Program-made: the position numbers and the translations under genes
Part shown: positions 32,887 through 43,209 of the stretch, piece after piece
Layout of the letters: every line of letters begins with the position of its first letter
How positions within the stretch are numbered: the first letter of the stretch is position 1
Notes under the pieces: generated by a model
What the model saw: only the letters and a program-made list of their open reading frames with translations
Database searches by the model: none
What the model was told of the DNA's origin: nothing
Source: Mycobacteriales bacterium
GTDB taxonomy: Bacteria > Actinomycetota > Actinomycetes > Mycobacteriales > SCTD01
Length of the DNA stretch: 64,000 nt
Direction of reading: 5' to 3'
NCBI GenBank assembly: GCA_030447385.1
Contig: JAUJOY010000007.1
Coordinates: forward strand, 25,120-89,119

Positions 32887-33573
32887 GTGCGAGGGAACGA
32901 GCGTCCCGGCTGGGCCGTCGTGGTGCCGGTGAAGCTGCTGGCGGGCGCCAAGACCCGGCTGCAGGGGTACGGCGACGCCGCCCGGGAGCAGCTGGCCCTG
33001 TCCTTCGCGGCCGACGTCGTCGAGACGGCGCTGGCCTGCCCCGCCGTCCGGCGCGTTCTCGTGGTCACCGACGACGCGCGCGCAGCGGGTCTGCTTCGCG
33101 CACTGGGCGCGGCTGTCGTCGCGGACGCCCCTGCCGCCGGCCTGAACCGGGCGCTCGGGCACGGCGCCGCGCTGCTGCAGCAGGCCGCTCCCGACGAGGG
33201 GGTCGTGGCGGTCGCCTCGGACCTGCCGGCGCTGCGGGCGGCGGAGCTGGCCGTCGTTCTCGCCGCTGTCCCGACCGGTCGCCGGGTGTTCGTTCCCGAC
33301 GCCGAGAGCTCGGGCAGCACGGTGCTCGCAGCGGCGCCGGGCATCGGCCTCGACCCCGCCTTCGGCGCCGGCTCCCGGATGCGGCACCTGCAGCTGGGTG
33401 CGCTGGAGGTCCCCGGGGGCGCGGGCCTGCGCCGCGACGTCGACACCCCTGCGGACCTCGCCGCAGCGGTGGCCCTGGGGGTCGGCCGGCACACCGCGGC
33501 GGCGCTGGCGATGCCGGCCACTTCTCCCTCTTCCCCCGACGGTGCACGATGGTGCGATGAGCACCCAGGTTGA
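32887..33573 (+). CDS. fbiD: 2-phospho-L-lactate/phosphoenolpyruvate guanylyltransferase (CofC/FbiD)
   Basis: Guanylyltransferase of coenzyme F420 synthesis. The 228-residue MobA-like fold has [15 protein letters not shown] at the start, [29 protein letters not shown], and [15 protein letters not shown] near the end. In mycobacteria the homologue at this same position (Rv2983) is FbiD, which uses phosphoenolpyruvate; archaeal CofC uses phospholactate. GTG 32887 opens the conserved part; an in-frame ATG at 32776 would overlap gpsA and add a non-conserved leader. Its 3' end overlaps ppk by 17 bases. Confidence 0.88.
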   Translation: MRGNERPGWAVVVPVKLLAGAKTRLQGYGDAAREQLALSFAADVVETALACPAVRRVLVVTDDARAAGLLRALGAAVVADAPAAGLNRALGHGAALLQQAAPDEGVVAVASDLPALRAAELAVVLAAVPTGRRVFVPDAESSGSTVLAAAPGIGLDPAFGAGSRMRHLQLGALEVPGGAGLRRDVDTPADLAAAVALGVGRHTAAALAMPATSPSSPDGARWCDEHPG

Positions 33574-35752
33574 GGCGGTTCCCGCGTCCCCCCCGGCGGC
33601 GGACGACGCGGTTCCGGACGCGCCGCCGCCGGCGCCAGGACCGGCGCCCGCTCCCCCTTCGGCGGTCGAGACCGGCCATCCGCTGCCGGACAACCGGTTC
33701 CTCAACCGCGAGGTCTCCTGGCTCGACTTCAACGCGCGGGTTCTCGCGCTGGCCGGCGACCAGGGCGCGCCGCTGCTGGAGCGGGCCAAGTTCCTCGCCA
33801 TCTTCGCGAGCAACCTCGACGAGTTCTTCATGGTGCGCGTGGCCGGCCTCAAGCGCCGCCAGAGCATGGGGCTCGGCGTGCGCAGCGCCGACGGGCTGGG
33901 GACGCGCGAGCAGCTCGCCAGCATCTCGGCCCGGGCCCGTGAGCTGGCGGCCGAGCACGCCCGCCGCTTCCTCGACGACGTACGCCCGGCGCTGGCCGAG
34001 GCGGGCATCCGCATCGTGCTGTGGCGCGACCTGCCCGCCACTGCGCAGGTTCCGCTGCACGAGTACTTCCGCGCCCAGCTGTTCCCCGTCCTGACGCCGC
34101 TGGCAGTCGACCCGGCGCACCCGTTCCCGTACATCAGTGGCCTGTCACTGAACCTCGCCGTGCTCGTCACCGATCCCGTCTCGGGCTCCGAGCACTTCGC
34201 GCGCGTGAAGGTGCCCAACAACGTGCGCCGGTTCATCCCGGTCACGTCCGAGGACGGGGTGACGGGCTACCTGCCGCTCGAGGAGCTCATCGGGGCCCAT
34301 CTGCAGCAGCTGTTCCCCGGCCTCACCGTCACCGGGCACCACGCCTTCCGGGTGACGCGCAACACCGATGTCGAGGTGGAGGAGGACCGCGACGAGGACC
34401 TGCTGCAGGCGCTCGAGCGCGAGCTCGCCCGCCGCCGCTTCGGCCCGGCCGTACGGCTGGAGGTCGGCGAGGACATCGACGAGCACGTGCTCGACCTGCT
34501 CGTCCGCGAGCTCGAGATCACCGACGACGACGTCATCCAGGTGCCCGGCCTGCTCGACCTCACGGCGCTGTGGCAGCTGTACGAGGTCGACCGGCCCGAG
34601 CTGAAGGAGGACGCCTTCGTGCCCGCGACGCACCCGCGGCTGACCGAGGGCGAGAAGGCCACCGACGTGTTCGCGGCGCTGCGGGACGGGGACGTCCTGG
34701 TGCACCACCCCTACGACTCGTTCGCCACGAGCGTGCAGCGGTTCGTGGAGCAGGCCGCCGCGGACCCCCAGGTCCTGGCCATCAAGCAGACGCTCTACCG
34801 GACCTCCGGCGACTCGCCCATCGTCGACGCGCTGATCGACGCAGCGGAGGCCGGCAAGCAGGTCGTGGTGCTCGTGGAGATCACGGCCCGCTTCGACGAG
34901 CAGGCCAACATCCGCTGGGCCCGTGCACTGGAGAAGGCCGGCTGCCACGTGGTCTACGGGCTGCTCGGGCTCAAGACCCACTGCAAGGTCTCGCTCGTGG
35001 TCCGCCAGGAGAAGGGCCAGCTGCGGCGCTACGCCCACATCGGGACCGGCAACTACAACCCGAAGACCGCGCGCATCTACGAGGACCTCGGGCTGCTGAC
35101 GGCCGACCCGGAGGTGGGGTCCGACCTCACCGACCTGTTCAACTCCCTGACCGGCTACAGCCGGCAGACCGAGTACCGCACGCTGATGGTCGCCCCGCAC
35201 GGCGTGCGCTCGGGCCTGGTGCAGCGGATCGACGCGCAGGCCGCCCTCGCCCGCGACGGCAAGCCGAGCCGGATCCGCCTCAAGGCCAACAGCGTGGTCG
35301 ACGAGCAGGTCATCGACGCGCTCTACCGGGCCAGCGGCGCCGGGGTGCCCATCGAGCTCGTGGTGCGGGGCATCTGTGCGCTGCGCCCTGGCGTCGCGGG
35401 GCTGTCGGAGACCATCTCGGTGCGCAGCATCGTCGGCCGCTTCCTGGAGCACTCCCGCCTCATGGTCTTCGGCGACGAGGCGGGCGGCGCGGAGGTGGAG
35501 CACTGGATGGGCAGCGCCGACCTCATGCACCGCAACCTCGACCGCCGGGTCGAGACCCTGGTCCGCGTCAAGGACAGCGTCGTGCAGCGCCAGATGGACT
35601 CCCTCCTGGACCGGGCCATGGCCCCTACCACCCGCCACTGGACGCTGCAGCCCGATGGCTGCTGGGTGCAGCAACCGCCGGACGGGGAGCCGTTCCGCGA
35701 CATGCAGACCGACCTCATGCGGCGCACCAACCAGCGTGGCTCCGAGAGCTGA
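33557..35752 (+). CDS. ppk: polyphosphate kinase Ppk1
   Basis: Makes polyphosphate from ATP; 731 residues. After a Pro/Ala-rich N-terminal extension of about 35 residues comes [20 protein letters not shown], the N and H domains, and the two phospholipase-D-like C domains. The autophosphorylated histidine lies in [15 protein letters not shown] and the second conserved histidine block is [20 protein letters not shown] 33557 lies inside the end of the fbiD-type gene. The following Nudix gene also overlaps, so the three are co-translated. Confidence 0.96.
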   Translation: MSTQVEAVPASPPAADDAVPDAPPPAPGPAPAPPSAVETGHPLPDNRFLNREVSWLDFNARVLALAGDQGAPLLERAKFLAIFASNLDEFFMVRVAGLKRRQSMGLGVRSADGLGTREQLASISARARELAAEHARRFLDDVRPALAEAGIRIVLWRDLPATAQVPLHEYFRAQLFPVLTPLAVDPAHPFPYISGLSLNLAVLVTDPVSGSEHFARVKVPNNVRRFIPVTSEDGVTGYLPLEELIGAHLQQLFPGLTVTGHHAFRVTRNTDVEVEEDRDEDLLQALERELARRRFGPAVRLEVGEDIDEHVLDLLVRELEITDDDVIQVPGLLDLTALWQLYEVDRPELKEDAFVPATHPRLTEGEKATDVFAALRDGDVLVHHPYDSFATSVQRFVEQAAADPQVLAIKQTLYRTSGDSPIVDALIDAAEAGKQVVVLVEITARFDEQANIRWARALEKAGCHVVYGLLGLKTHCKVSLVVRQEKGQLRRYAHIGTGNYNPKTARIYEDLGLLTADPEVGSDLTDLFNSLTGYSRQTEYRTLMVAPHGVRSGLVQRIDAQAALARDGKPSRIRLKANSVVDEQVIDALYRASGAGVPIELVVRGICALRPGVAGLSETISVRSIVGRFLEHSRLMVFGDEAGGAEVEHWMGSADLMHRNLDRRVETLVRVKDSVVQRQMDSLLDRAMAPTTRHWTLQPDGCWVQQPPDGEPFRDMQTDLMRRTNQRGSES

Positions 35753-36644
35753 CCGACCCTCGTTGCCTCCACATGTCGACGCCGCCGGCGGGGTGCTGTG
35801 GCGGCGGGAGGGCGACGAGGTCCGGGTCGCGGTCGTGCACCGGCCGAGGTACGACGACTGGTCGCTGCCCAAGGGCAAGCTGGACGCCGACGAGCCGAGC
35901 GTGCTGGCTGCCGTGCGCGAGGTGCGGGAGGAGACCGGCTTCTCGAGCGTCGTCGGGCGCACGCTCGGCGAGAGCCGCTACCGCGTCATGCAGGGCACCC
36001 GTGACGTCCCGAAGACCGTGCGCTGGTGGGCGCTGTGCGCTGCGGGAGGCGCGTTCACCCCCACCTCCGAGGTCGACCAGCTGCTCTGGCTGGACGTGCC
36101 GTCCGCGCTGCGACGGGTGACGGCCGGGCGGGACAGCGGACCCCTCAAGGCCTTCCTGCAGCACCCTCCGGAGACCACGACGGTGCTCCTCGTGCGGCAC
36201 GGGAGCGCCGGCAGGGCGCAGGAGTGGAACGGGCCCCACGAGCGGCGACCCCTCGACCCCAAGGGGCTGCGGCAGGCCGGGGCCGCAGCAGCGGTGCTGC
36301 CGGCCTACGGACCTCGCCGGGTTCTCTCGGCACCACCGCTGCGGTGCCTGCAGACCGTGCAGCCGCTCGCCGACCGCCTCGGCGTGCAGGTCGAGGTGGA
36401 CTCAGAGCTGGCAGAGCAGTCCTACGCCGCGCTGCCGGGGCGGCTGCAGGGCCTCGGCGAGGAGGGAACGCCCGTCGTCGCGTGCAGCCAGGGCGGCGCG
36501 ATCCCCTACGCGCTGACCGTCCTCATGGAGGGCACGGGTCTCGCGACCCGTGCCAACGACGCCCGCAAGGGCAGCCTGTGGGCGCTGTCGTTCGCCGGCC
36601 GCCGCCTGGTGGACGCGGACTACACCGCGCACCTGTCCGGCTGA
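35736..36644 (+). CDS. mutT1: MutT1-type Nudix hydrolase with histidine phosphatase domain
   Basis: A 302-residue two-domain protein. The Nudix box is complete, from GKLDADE to REVREETGF (about residues 48-70). After residue 145 comes a histidine-phosphatase (SixA/PGAM-like) domain with [13 protein letters not shown]. The same fusion in mycobacteria (MutT1, Rv2985, also beside ppk) degrades 8-oxo-dGTP and diadenosine polyphosphates. No good Shine-Dalgarno is visible; GTG 35736 overlaps the ppk stop by 17 bases, TTG 35763 is the alternative. Confidence 0.9.
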   Translation: MAPRADRPSLPPHVDAAGGVLWRREGDEVRVAVVHRPRYDDWSLPKGKLDADEPSVLAAVREVREETGFSSVVGRTLGESRYRVMQGTRDVPKTVRWWALCAAGGAFTPTSEVDQLLWLDVPSALRRVTAGRDSGPLKAFLQHPPETTTVLLVRHGSAGRAQEWNGPHERRPLDPKGLRQAGAAAAVLPAYGPRRVLSAPPLRCLQTVQPLADRLGVQVEVDSELAEQSYAALPGRLQGLGEEGTPVVACSQGGAIPYALTVLMEGTGLATRANDARKGSLWALSFAGRRLVDADYTAHLSG

Positions 36645-36682
36645 ACGGGACGGACAAGAGCGCCGCTCGAGCTGCGCCCGAA

Positions 36683-36719
36683 CGGCCGTCCCGCCGGCGG
36701 GCGCGGCGCGGCGGGGCCG
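36683..36719. terminator. GC-rich hairpin between convergent mutT1 and hupB
   Basis: CGGCCgtCCCGCCG can pair with CGGCGGGGCCG with one small bulge, enclosing about 12 bases. It lies 38 bases after the mutT1 stop and 13 bases after the end of hupB, so it may serve both. No U-tract. Confidence 0.5.
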
Positions 36720-36732
36720 TGGTCGCCGGCGC

Positions 36733-37338
36733 TTATTTCTTCGACGGTGTCTTCTTGGCGGCCTTGGCGGGTGCCTTCTTCGCGGCGGCAGCGGCGGTGC
36801 TGCGACTGCCTGTGGAGGAGGACTTCGCCGCAGGTGCCTTGCCCGCGGCGCTCTTCGGCGGTGCCTTCGTCGCGCTCTTGGCGGCAGGGGCCTTCTTGGC
36901 CGCGCTCGCCTTGGCCGGTGCCTGAGCCGCGGACTTCCCCGGCGCCGTGGCGGCGGACTTGGCGGGCGCCTTCGCGGCCGACTGCGTCGCCTTCGCCGCT
37001 GACCGGGCGGCGCTGCCGGCGCGGGCCGTCACGGCTCGCGGCGAGGTGGCCGCGGACACCTTCTTCGCGCCGCTCACGATGTCCTTGAAGCCCTGCCCAG
37101 GACGGAACTTCGGCACCGAGGTCTTCTTCAGCTTGACGGCCGCCCCGGTCGCGGGGTTGCGGGCGGTGCGCGCGGCCCGGTCGACCTTCTCGAAGACGCC
37201 GAAGCCGGTGATGCCGACCTTCTCGCCCTTGGCCACCGCCCGGGTGATGGCATCGACGACCGCCTCGACGGCGGTGCTCGCGGTCTTGCGGTCACCCAGC
37301 CTCTGGGTGACCACCTCGATCAGCTCGGACTTGTTCAC
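36733..37338 (-). CDS. hupB: DNA-binding protein HU with lysine/alanine-rich tail
   Basis: Nucleoid protein of 201 residues. The first 90 are a normal HU ([39 protein letters not shown]). The remaining 110 are a low-complexity tail of Lys, Ala, Pro and Ser with [15 protein letters not shown] repeats, as in mycobacterial HupB and Streptomyces HupS, likened to histone H1 tails. GTG 37338 has GAAGGGA upstream. The position next to leuD is as in mycobacteria. Confidence 0.95.
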   Translation of the reverse strand: MNKSELIEVVTQRLGDRKTASTAVEAVVDAITRAVAKGEKVGITGFGVFEKVDRAARTARNPATGAAVKLKKTSVPKFRPGQGFKDIVSGAKKVSAATSPRAVTARAGSAARSAAKATQSAAKAPAKSAATAPGKSAAQAPAKASAAKKAPAAKSATKAPPKSAAGKAPAAKSSSTGSRSTAAAAAKKAPAKAAKKTPSKK

Positions 37339-37688
37339 AGGGGTCCCTTCGCCGGCTCCGAGGCGCTCTGCCTCTCCTGCGCGAACGGTAGGGCTCCAGA
37401 GCGTCGACCACAACGACCGTCGGCCTGCAACTTCCTTGTGTCGCAAGGGTTCTGCCGTCAGGGTGCGCCATCGTCGCCTGGCACCTGCGCCGAGCGCCCG
37501 GCATCCAGATCGGCGAGAAGCGCATCGAGGCGCACGGCGGCGCGCTGGACGTCGCGCTTCGAGACATCGGTCAGCGCGATCAATCTCCTTGTCAGGGAGG
37601 CCTTTTCGGCGTGCCGGACGTCGAGGGGCGGACACCCGGCGATGCGTAGCCCGCAGTCGAGCGGCCAGCTCGACGTGCAGCCCCGGCG
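37339..37688. other. 350-base gap between leuD and hupB
   Basis: This interval must hold the hupB promoter, but no convincing -35/-10 pair was found. The only coding-like stretch is a minus-strand frame at 37458-37583 described separately. No RNA gene or repeat is visible. Confidence 0.5.
37458..37583 (-). CDS. possible small helical protein or gene remnant
   Basis: A minus-strand frame starting at TTG 37583 encodes 41 residues of helical, charged sequence ([20 protein letters not shown], then LADLDAGRS) ending at a TGA. The frame stays open further upstream without ATG or GTG. AGGAG is present but only one base from the TTG. It may be a small gene, the end of a decayed gene, or chance. Confidence 0.2.
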   Translation of the reverse strand: MIALTDVSKRDVQRAAVRLDALLADLDAGRSAQVPGDDGAP

Positions 37689-38285
37689 TCACGCCACCGG
37701 GCGGGTCGACGGCATCCGCGCAGGGCGCTTCACCTCGTACGCCGAGATGTCCTCGTCCTGAAGGAGAGTCAGCGCGATGTCGTCCAGCCCCTGCAGCAGC
37801 CGCCACTGCGTGAAGTCGTCGAGCGGGAAGGCCGCGACCAGATCGCCGGCCTGCAGGGTGCGGGCCGCCAGGTCCACGGTCACCAGCGTGCTCGGGTCGC
37901 TCTCCACGAGGGACATCAGCGCCTCCACCTCGCCGGCCGGGAGCTGGACCGGCAGCAGGCCGCCCTTGAGGCTGTTGCCGCGGAAGATGTCCGCGAAGCG
38001 CTCGCTGACGACCACCCGGAACCCGTGGTCCTGGAGCGCCCAGACCGCGTGCTCGCGGGAGGAGCCCGTCCCGAAGTTCTCCCCGGCGACGAGGACGCTC
38101 GCCCCGGCGTACTGCTCCTGGTTGAGGACGAACGCCGGGTCCTCGCGCCACTCGCTGAACAGGCCCGCGCCGAACCCGGTGCGCTCGACCCGCTTGAGCC
38201 AGTCGCTGGGGATGATCTGGTCGGTGTCGACGTCGCTCCGGCGCAGCGGAACCGCCCGGCCGACGTGGGTGGAGAAGGCGTCCAC
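37689..38285 (-). CDS. leuD: 3-isopropylmalate dehydratase small subunit
   Basis: Small subunit of isopropylmalate isomerase in leucine synthesis, 198 residues. The motifs [17 protein letters not shown] and [17 protein letters not shown] are seen. The GTG at 38285 lies two bases after the leuC stop with AGGAGG inside the end of leuC, so the subunits are coupled. Confidence 0.95.
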   Translation of the reverse strand: MDAFSTHVGRAVPLRRSDVDTDQIIPSDWLKRVERTGFGAGLFSEWREDPAFVLNQEQYAGASVLVAGENFGTGSSREHAVWALQDHGFRVVVSERFADIFRGNSLKGGLLPVQLPAGEVEALMSLVESDPSTLVTVDLAARTLQAGDLVAAFPLDDFTQWRLLQGLDDIALTLLQDEDISAYEVKRPARMPSTRPVA

Positions 38286-38287
38286 GG

Positions 38288-39688
38288 TCAGACCTCCTGC
38301 AGGTCGGCGGGGGCGGACAGGCGCCCGGTGATGGCAGTTGCGGCGGCGACCTCCGGGCTCACCAGGTGCGTACGACCGCCGCGCCCCTGACGACCTTCGA
38401 AGTTGCGGTTGGACGTGGAGGCGCTGCGCTCGCCGGGCGCCAGGGTGTCGGGGTTCATCCCGAGGCACATCGAGCAGCCCGCGTTGCGCCAGTCGAAGCC
38501 GGCCTCACGGAAGACGGTGTCGAGGCCCTCCTGCTCGGCCTGCAGCTTGACGAGCATCGAGCCGGGAACGACCAGCGCGCGTACGCCCTTCGCCACCCGC
38601 CGGCCCCGGACCACGTCGGCGGCGGCCCGCAGGTCCTCCATGCGGCCGTTGGTGCAGGAGCCGAGGAAGACCGTGTCGACGGCGATCTCGCGCATGGGCG
38701 TCCCCGGGGTGAGGCCCATGTAGGCCAGGGCCCGCAGGGCTGCGTCGCGCTCCCCGCCGGCCGGCAGCGCCGCCGGGTCGGGCACGGCGGCATCGAGCGC
38801 GACCCCCTGGCCGGGGTTGGTGCCCCAGGTGACGAACGGCGTGACGGCGGAGGCGTCGAGGAACACCTCCTTGTCGTAGCGCGCGTCCTGGTCGGTGTGC
38901 AGCCGCTCCCAAGCCGCGACGGCCGCGGCCCAGTCCGGACCCTGCGGTGCGTGCGGGCGGCCGGAGAGATAGGCGTACGTCGTCTCGTCGGGCGCGATCA
39001 TCCCGGCGCGGGCGCCCCACTCGATGCTCATGTTGCAGACCGTCATGCGGCTCTCCATCGACAGCGCCCGCACGGCCTCGCCGCGGTACTCGACGACGTG
39101 GCCCTGCCCACCGCCGGTGCCCACCTGGGCGATCAGCGCGAGGACCAGGTCCTTGGAGCTGACACCCGGCTGCAGCCGGCCCTCCACGGTCACCGCCATG
39201 GTCCTCGGCCGCGCCAGCGGCAGGGTCTGCGTGGCGAGGACGTGCTCGACCTCGCTCGTCCCGATACCAAAGGCCAAGGCGCCGAAGGCACCGTGCGTGC
39301 TGGTGTGGCTGTCGCCGCAGACGATCGTCATGCCCGGCTGCGTGACCCCCAGCTGCGGTCCGATGACGTGGACGATCCCCTGGCTGGCGTTGCCCATCGA
39401 GTAGAGCGGGATGCCGAACTCCTGGCAGTTGGAGCGCAGCGTCTCGACCTGCCGCAGGCTCACCGGGTCGGAGATGGTGAGCGCGTCCGTGGGCACGTTG
39501 TGGTCCTCGGTGGCGACAGTCAGCTCCGGGCGACGAACGCCGCGCCCGGCGAGGCGCAGCCCGTCAAAGGCCTGCGGGCTCGTGACCTCGTGGACGAGGT
39601 GCAGGTCGATGTAGATGAGGTCGGGCTCGCCGTCGACCTGGCGCACGACGTGGGCGTCCCACACCTTCTCGGCCAGGGTGCGTCCCAT
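38288..39688 (-). CDS. leuC: 3-isopropylmalate dehydratase large subunit
   Basis: Aconitase-family large subunit, 466 residues. The [4Fe-4S] cysteines are in [13 protein letters not shown] and the C-terminal [30 protein letters not shown] is also typical. ATG 39688 has GGAGGAG upstream. It is divergent from an NdgR-type IclR gene with a palindrome between the starts. Confidence 0.96.
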   Translation of the reverse strand: MGRTLAEKVWDAHVVRQVDGEPDLIYIDLHLVHEVTSPQAFDGLRLAGRGVRRPELTVATEDHNVPTDALTISDPVSLRQVETLRSNCQEFGIPLYSMGNASQGIVHVIGPQLGVTQPGMTIVCGDSHTSTHGAFGALAFGIGTSEVEHVLATQTLPLARPRTMAVTVEGRLQPGVSSKDLVLALIAQVGTGGGQGHVVEYRGEAVRALSMESRMTVCNMSIEWGARAGMIAPDETTYAYLSGRPHAPQGPDWAAAVAAWERLHTDQDARYDKEVFLDASAVTPFVTWGTNPGQGVALDAAVPDPAALPAGGERDAALRALAYMGLTPGTPMREIAVDTVFLGSCTNGRMEDLRAAADVVRGRRVAKGVRALVVPGSMLVKLQAEQEGLDTVFREAGFDWRNAGCSMCLGMNPDTLAPGERSASTSNRNFEGRQGRGGRTHLVSPEVAAATAITGRLSAPADLQEV

Positions 39689-39741
39689 GGGTTTCTCCTC
39701 CGGTGGAAGCCGCCGTCTCCGGTCCTGCTCTGCATGTCCAG

Positions 39742-39752
39742 CATCTGAGATG
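39742..39752. promoter_or_regulatory. palindrome CATCTGAGATG between leuC and its regulator
   Basis: CATCT-G-AGATG is a perfect five-base palindrome in the 77 bases between the divergent start codons of leuC and the IclR gene. It lies just upstream of the -10-like CAGTAT of the regulator gene and inside the likely leuC promoter (TTGATA on the minus strand). IclR proteins bind short palindromes, and NdgR controls leuCD in Streptomyces, so it is a candidate operator. Confidence 0.4.
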
Positions 39753-39753
39753 G

Positions 39754-39759
39754 CAGTAT
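39754..39759 (+). promoter_or_regulatory. -10-like box CAGTAT of the IclR gene
   Basis: CAGTAT is followed by six bases and the GTG at 39766, so the regulator mRNA would begin at or near its start codon. There is no properly spaced ribosome binding site, which agrees with a leaderless transcript. The box is a moderate match only. Confidence 0.35.
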
Positions 39760-39765
39760 CAAGGT

Positions 39766-40455
39766 GTGGAACACACTAGCGGAGTCGGCGTCCTGGACAA
39801 GTCCGTTCTCGTTCTGGATGCCGTGGCGGACGGCGCCGGCTCCCTGGCCGCGCTCACCGCGCGCACCGGGCTGTCGCGGGCGACGGTGCACCGGCTCGCG
39901 GTGGCGCTGGAGGTACACCGGCTGCTCGGCCGCGACGGCGACGGCCGCTGGCAGGTGGGGCCGCGCCTTCGCGAGCTCGCCGATGCACCCGGCGACACGC
40001 TCGTCGTCCGAGCGGCACCGGTGCTGGGACGGCTGCGGGACGCGACCGGGGAGAGCGCCCAGCTCTACCGGCGCCGGGGCGACCAGCGCATCTGTGTCGC
40101 GGCGGCCGAACTGGGCAGCGGACTGCGGGACACGGTCCCGGTCGGGTCGGTGCTCCCGTTGACCGCCGGATCGGCCGCGCAGGTGCTGCTGGCCTGGGAG
40201 CCCGAGGACCCGCTGGTGCAGGCCGCGGCCTTCACGCCGCGCACGCTCGCGGAGGTGCGCCGCCGAGGCTGGGCCGCCTCGGTGGCCGAGCGGGAGCAGG
40301 GGGTCGCGTCGGTCGCGGCTCCGGTGCGCGGACGGGACGGGCGGGTGGCCGCGGCCGTCAGCGTGAGCGGCCCCCTGGAGCGGCTGACCCGGTCGCCGGG
40401 GCGGCTGCACGCCGGGGCGGTCTGCGCAGCGGCGGCGGCCCTGAGCGGCGGCTGA
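39766..40455 (+). CDS. ndgR: IclR-family regulator of leuCD, NdgR-type
   Basis: A 229-residue IclR regulator with an N-terminal winged helix ([31 protein letters not shown]) and a ligand-binding domain ([54 protein letters not shown]). It closely resembles Streptomyces NdgR, which regulates leuCD and other amino-acid genes and is likewise divergent from leuC. GTG 39766 gives the family-like start; the upstream part of the open frame has no similarity. Confidence 0.88.
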   Translation: MEHTSGVGVLDKSVLVLDAVADGAGSLAALTARTGLSRATVHRLAVALEVHRLLGRDGDGRWQVGPRLRELADAPGDTLVVRAAPVLGRLRDATGESAQLYRRRGDQRICVAAAELGSGLRDTVPVGSVLPLTAGSAAQVLLAWEPEDPLVQAAAFTPRTLAEVRRRGWAASVAEREQGVASVAAPVRGRDGRVAAAVSVSGPLERLTRSPGRLHAGAVCAAAAALSGG

Positions 40456-40628
40456 CGCTGGGGCCGGCCCCGAGCGCCGCCGGCTGGCCCTGCTCCCCGG
40501 GGACACCCCGCGCTCGCCTTCGCCCGGATGCTGATGGAGCGCTATGACGGGCACGCCGGTGCCGGGAAGCCTGCACTCCCGAGGAGGCCGTCGACCTAGG
40601 CCAGCGCCATATCAGATGAGACAAGTTG

Positions 40629-40701
40629 TAGCCCCGATGGGATTCGAACCCACGCTACCGCCGTGAGAGGGCGGCGTCCTAGGCCGCTAGACGACGGGGC
40701 C
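40629..40701 (-). tRNA. tRNA-Glu (CTC)
   Basis: A 73-base cloverleaf on the minus strand. Anticodon stem CCGCC/GGCGG encloses CTCTCAC with anticodon CTC. The T arm is GTGGG-TTCGAAT-CCCAT, the acceptor stem GGCCCCG/CGGGGCT has a G-U first pair, and no CCA is encoded. It follows tRNA-Gln after 41 bases. Confidence 0.93.
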
Positions 40702-40742
40702 CTAGTCATGAAGTTGTCCGACCCTCGCGGGCTGGCCATGCG

Positions 40743-40814
40743 CTGGGGTACCTGGACTCGAACCAAGACTAACGGAACCAGAAACCGTCGGGCTGCCAAT
40801 TACCCCATACCCCA
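40743..40814 (-). tRNA. tRNA-Gln (CTG)
   Basis: A 72-base cloverleaf on the minus strand. The acceptor stem TGGGGTA/TACCCCA is perfect, the anticodon loop is TTCTGGT with anticodon CTG, and the T loop is TTCGAGT. The last anticodon-stem pair is T-T in this sequence, a small departure from the usual form. It lies 59 bases after gltX. Confidence 0.92.
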
Positions 40815-40873
40815 TGGAATCCGCCGAGGGTCGCGCTCCCGCCGGTCCGCCGGAGAGTCTAGCCGACGCGGGG

Positions 40874-42370
40874 TCACCCCCCCGGCCGGGCGAGCGCCGC
40901 CGCCGCCCGCAGCCGCCGCAGCGTGCGGTCCCGTCCGAGCAGCACCATCGACTCCGGAAGCGGCGGCGCGACAGCCGCCCCGCAGACGGCCGCCCGCAGC
41001 GGCAGGTAGGCCTTGCCGCGCTTGAGACCGAGCCCACCCTCGAGCAGCGCCCCGTCGAGAGCCTCCTGCACGGACGGCGTCGTCCACGTCGCCGCCCCCT
41101 CCAGCGCGTCCGCGGCCGCCGACAGGACCGGCGCGGCCGCCGGGGTCAGGGCCTTGCCGGCGGCCACCGGGTCCAGCGCGAAGGCCTCCTCCGGGACGAA
41201 CAGGAAACGCACCAGGTCGGGCAGCTCGGACAGGATCGCGACCCGGGTCTGCACGAGCGGCACCAGCGCGCCGACCGCAGCGAGCTCCTCCCGGGTCGCC
41301 GGATCGGCCACCAGACCTGCTCGCTGCAGGAAGGGCAGGGCCCGCTCGGCGAAGTCGCCCTCGGACAGCTTCCGCAGGTAGTGGCCGTTGAGCCAGCCGA
41401 GCTTGTCCAGGTCGAACACCGGCCCGACCGTGTTCACCCGCGACCAGTCGAAGGTGCGCGACATCTCCTCGAAGGTGAAGATCTCCTGCTCCCCGGGCAC
41501 GGAGTAGCCCAGCAGCCCGAGGAAGTTCCGCAGCGCCTCGGGCAGGTAGCCCTGCTCCACGAACCAGGTGAGCCGGGCGGCCGGGTTCTTCCGCTTCGAG
41601 ATCTTCGACCTGTCGACGTTGCGCAGCAACGGCATGTGCGCGAACACCGGCCGGTCCCATCCGAACCAGTCGAACAGCAGCAGGTGCTTCGGGGTCGAGG
41701 AGATCCACTCCTCGCCGCGCACGACGTGCGTGATCCCCATCAGGTGGTCGTCCACCACCACGGCGAGGTGGTAGGTCGGGAAGCCGTCCGCCTTGAGCAG
41801 CACCTGGTCGTCCGGTCGCGGCGCCGACACGTCCCCGCGGATCAGGTCGACGAAGTGCATGGGCGGGTCGTCGGGCACGAGCATCCGTACCACCGGAGGC
41901 TCCTGGAACCCGGGCAGGGCCGCGCGCGCGTCCCGGTCGAGCCCGACGCACATCCGGTCGTAGCCCGTCGGCAGCTTGCGCCTCTGCTGGTCCTCCCGCA
42001 TATCCGCGAGGCGGCTCGGAGAGCACCAGCACAGGTAGGCGTGGCCGTCGCGCAGCAGCGCGTCGACGTGCGGCCGGTAGGTCTGCAGCCGCTCGCTCTG
42101 GCGGTACGGCGCGTAGGGCCCACCCCTGTCCGGACCCTCGTCCCAGTCGAGCCCCAGCCAGCGCAGCGTGTCGTAGACCTGCTGCTCGCTGTCGGCCCGG
42201 AAGCGCGCGCGGTCGGTGTCCTCGACGCGGACGACGAACTGCCCGCCCTGCTGACGGACGTAGGCCAGGTTGAACAGCGACATGTAGGCCGTCCCGACGT
42301 GCGGGTCGCCGGTGGGTGACGGGGCGACCCGCAGCCGCACCGGACGGGGGGCACCAGCCGGGTCAGGCAC
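40874..42370 (-). CDS. gltX: glutamyl-tRNA synthetase
   Basis: Class I aminoacyl-tRNA synthetase, 498 residues. The HIGH motif is PHVGTAYM after RVAPSPTGD, and the KMSKS motif is SKISKR. Actinobacteria generally lack GlnRS, so GltX also charges tRNA-Gln, which is then amidated; the adjacent tRNA-Gln and tRNA-Glu genes fit. The GTG at 42370 overlaps the stop of the FAH-family gene by eight bases. Confidence 0.95.
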   Translation of the reverse strand: MPDPAGAPRPVRLRVAPSPTGDPHVGTAYMSLFNLAYVRQQGGQFVVRVEDTDRARFRADSEQQVYDTLRWLGLDWDEGPDRGGPYAPYRQSERLQTYRPHVDALLRDGHAYLCWCSPSRLADMREDQQRRKLPTGYDRMCVGLDRDARAALPGFQEPPVVRMLVPDDPPMHFVDLIRGDVSAPRPDDQVLLKADGFPTYHLAVVVDDHLMGITHVVRGEEWISSTPKHLLLFDWFGWDRPVFAHMPLLRNVDRSKISKRKNPAARLTWFVEQGYLPEALRNFLGLLGYSVPGEQEIFTFEEMSRTFDWSRVNTVGPVFDLDKLGWLNGHYLRKLSEGDFAERALPFLQRAGLVADPATREELAAVGALVPLVQTRVAILSELPDLVRFLFVPEEAFALDPVAAGKALTPAAAPVLSAAADALEGAATWTTPSVQEALDGALLEGGLGLKRGKAYLPLRAAVCGAAVAPPLPESMVLLGRDRTLRRLRAAAALARPGG

Positions 42371-43163
42371 GGCGGGCCACCACCGGGTTGGTCAGCGTGC
42401 CGATCCCCTCGACCCGCACCGACACGGTCTCACCCGGCTGCAGCGGTCCCACGCCGGCGGGGGTTCCCGTGAGCAGGACGTCTCCCGGCAGCAGGGTCAT
42501 GAACGACGTGACGAAGGACAGCAGCGTCGGCACGTCGTGGATCAGCGCGGACGTGCGCCCGTCCTGGCGCAGCCGGCCGTCGACGCTCCCCTGCACCCTG
42601 AGGTCGGCCGGGTCAAGGTCGGTCTCGATCCACGGGCCCAAGGGGCAGAAGGTGTCGTGGCCCTTCGCGCGCGCCCACTGGGCGTCGCTCCTCTGCTGGT
42701 CGCGGGCGGTCACGTCATTGGCCGCCGTGTAGCCCCAGACGTGGGCGAGGGCGGTCGCGGGTGTCAGGTCGCGTGCGGGCCGGCCGACGACGACCGCCAG
42801 CTCGGCCTCGTGATCCACCTGCCCGGCCCCCTCGGGGAGGCGGACGGCCTCACCCGGTCCCACCACGGAGGTGGCCGGCTTGAGGAACACGAGCGGCTCA
42901 CTGGAGGTCCCCACCTCGCCGCCCATCTCGCGGACGTGGTCGGCGTAGTTCTTGCCGATGCACACGACGTTGATCGGCTGGACCGGTGCGAGCAGTCGCA
43001 CCGCGCGGAGCGCCAGCACCTCACCCGTCGGCGTGGGGTCGAACAGCGGATGCCCCCGCAGCGGCGCCAGGGAGAGCTCCGCGGGATCCTCGACGCTGCC
43101 GGCAGCTCCGTGCACGATGCCGTACGCGATGTCGCCCGACCGGGCGAAGCGGGCGATGCGCAC
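42363..43163 (-). CDS. fumarylacetoacetate hydrolase (FAH) family protein
   Basis: A 266-residue enzyme of the FAH superfamily. It has VVCIGKNYADHVREMGG, the metal-binding acidic residues in DHEAELAVVVG, GYTAANDVTARD, and LLTGTPAGVGPL. Members hydrolyse acylpyruvates or decarboxylate oxaloacetate; the substrate cannot be told. The place before gltX is conserved in mycobacteria (Rv2993c). Confidence 0.9.
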   Translation of the reverse strand: MRIARFARSGDIAYGIVHGAAGSVEDPAELSLAPLRGHPLFDPTPTGEVLALRAVRLLAPVQPINVVCIGKNYADHVREMGGEVGTSSEPLVFLKPATSVVGPGEAVRLPEGAGQVDHEAELAVVVGRPARDLTPATALAHVWGYTAANDVTARDQQRSDAQWARAKGHDTFCPLGPWIETDLDPADLRVQGSVDGRLRQDGRTSALIHDVPTLLSFVTSFMTLLPGDVLLTGTPAGVGPLQPGETVSVRVEGIGTLTNPVVARRA

Positions 43164-43209
43164 GAAGGCCTTTCAAGGCGGGCGGAACGGCGAGGCGACG
43201 TCGCCGAGG

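Noticed and set aside
36760-37040. Repeat array in the 3' part of hupB
   Set aside because: The repetition is the known lysine/alanine/proline-rich tail of actinobacterial HU, not a DNA repeat element.
40456-40628. Possible small ORF or remnant between the IclR gene and tRNA-Glu
   Set aside because: All frames give short peptides of unrelated composition with no start signal; nothing can be supported.
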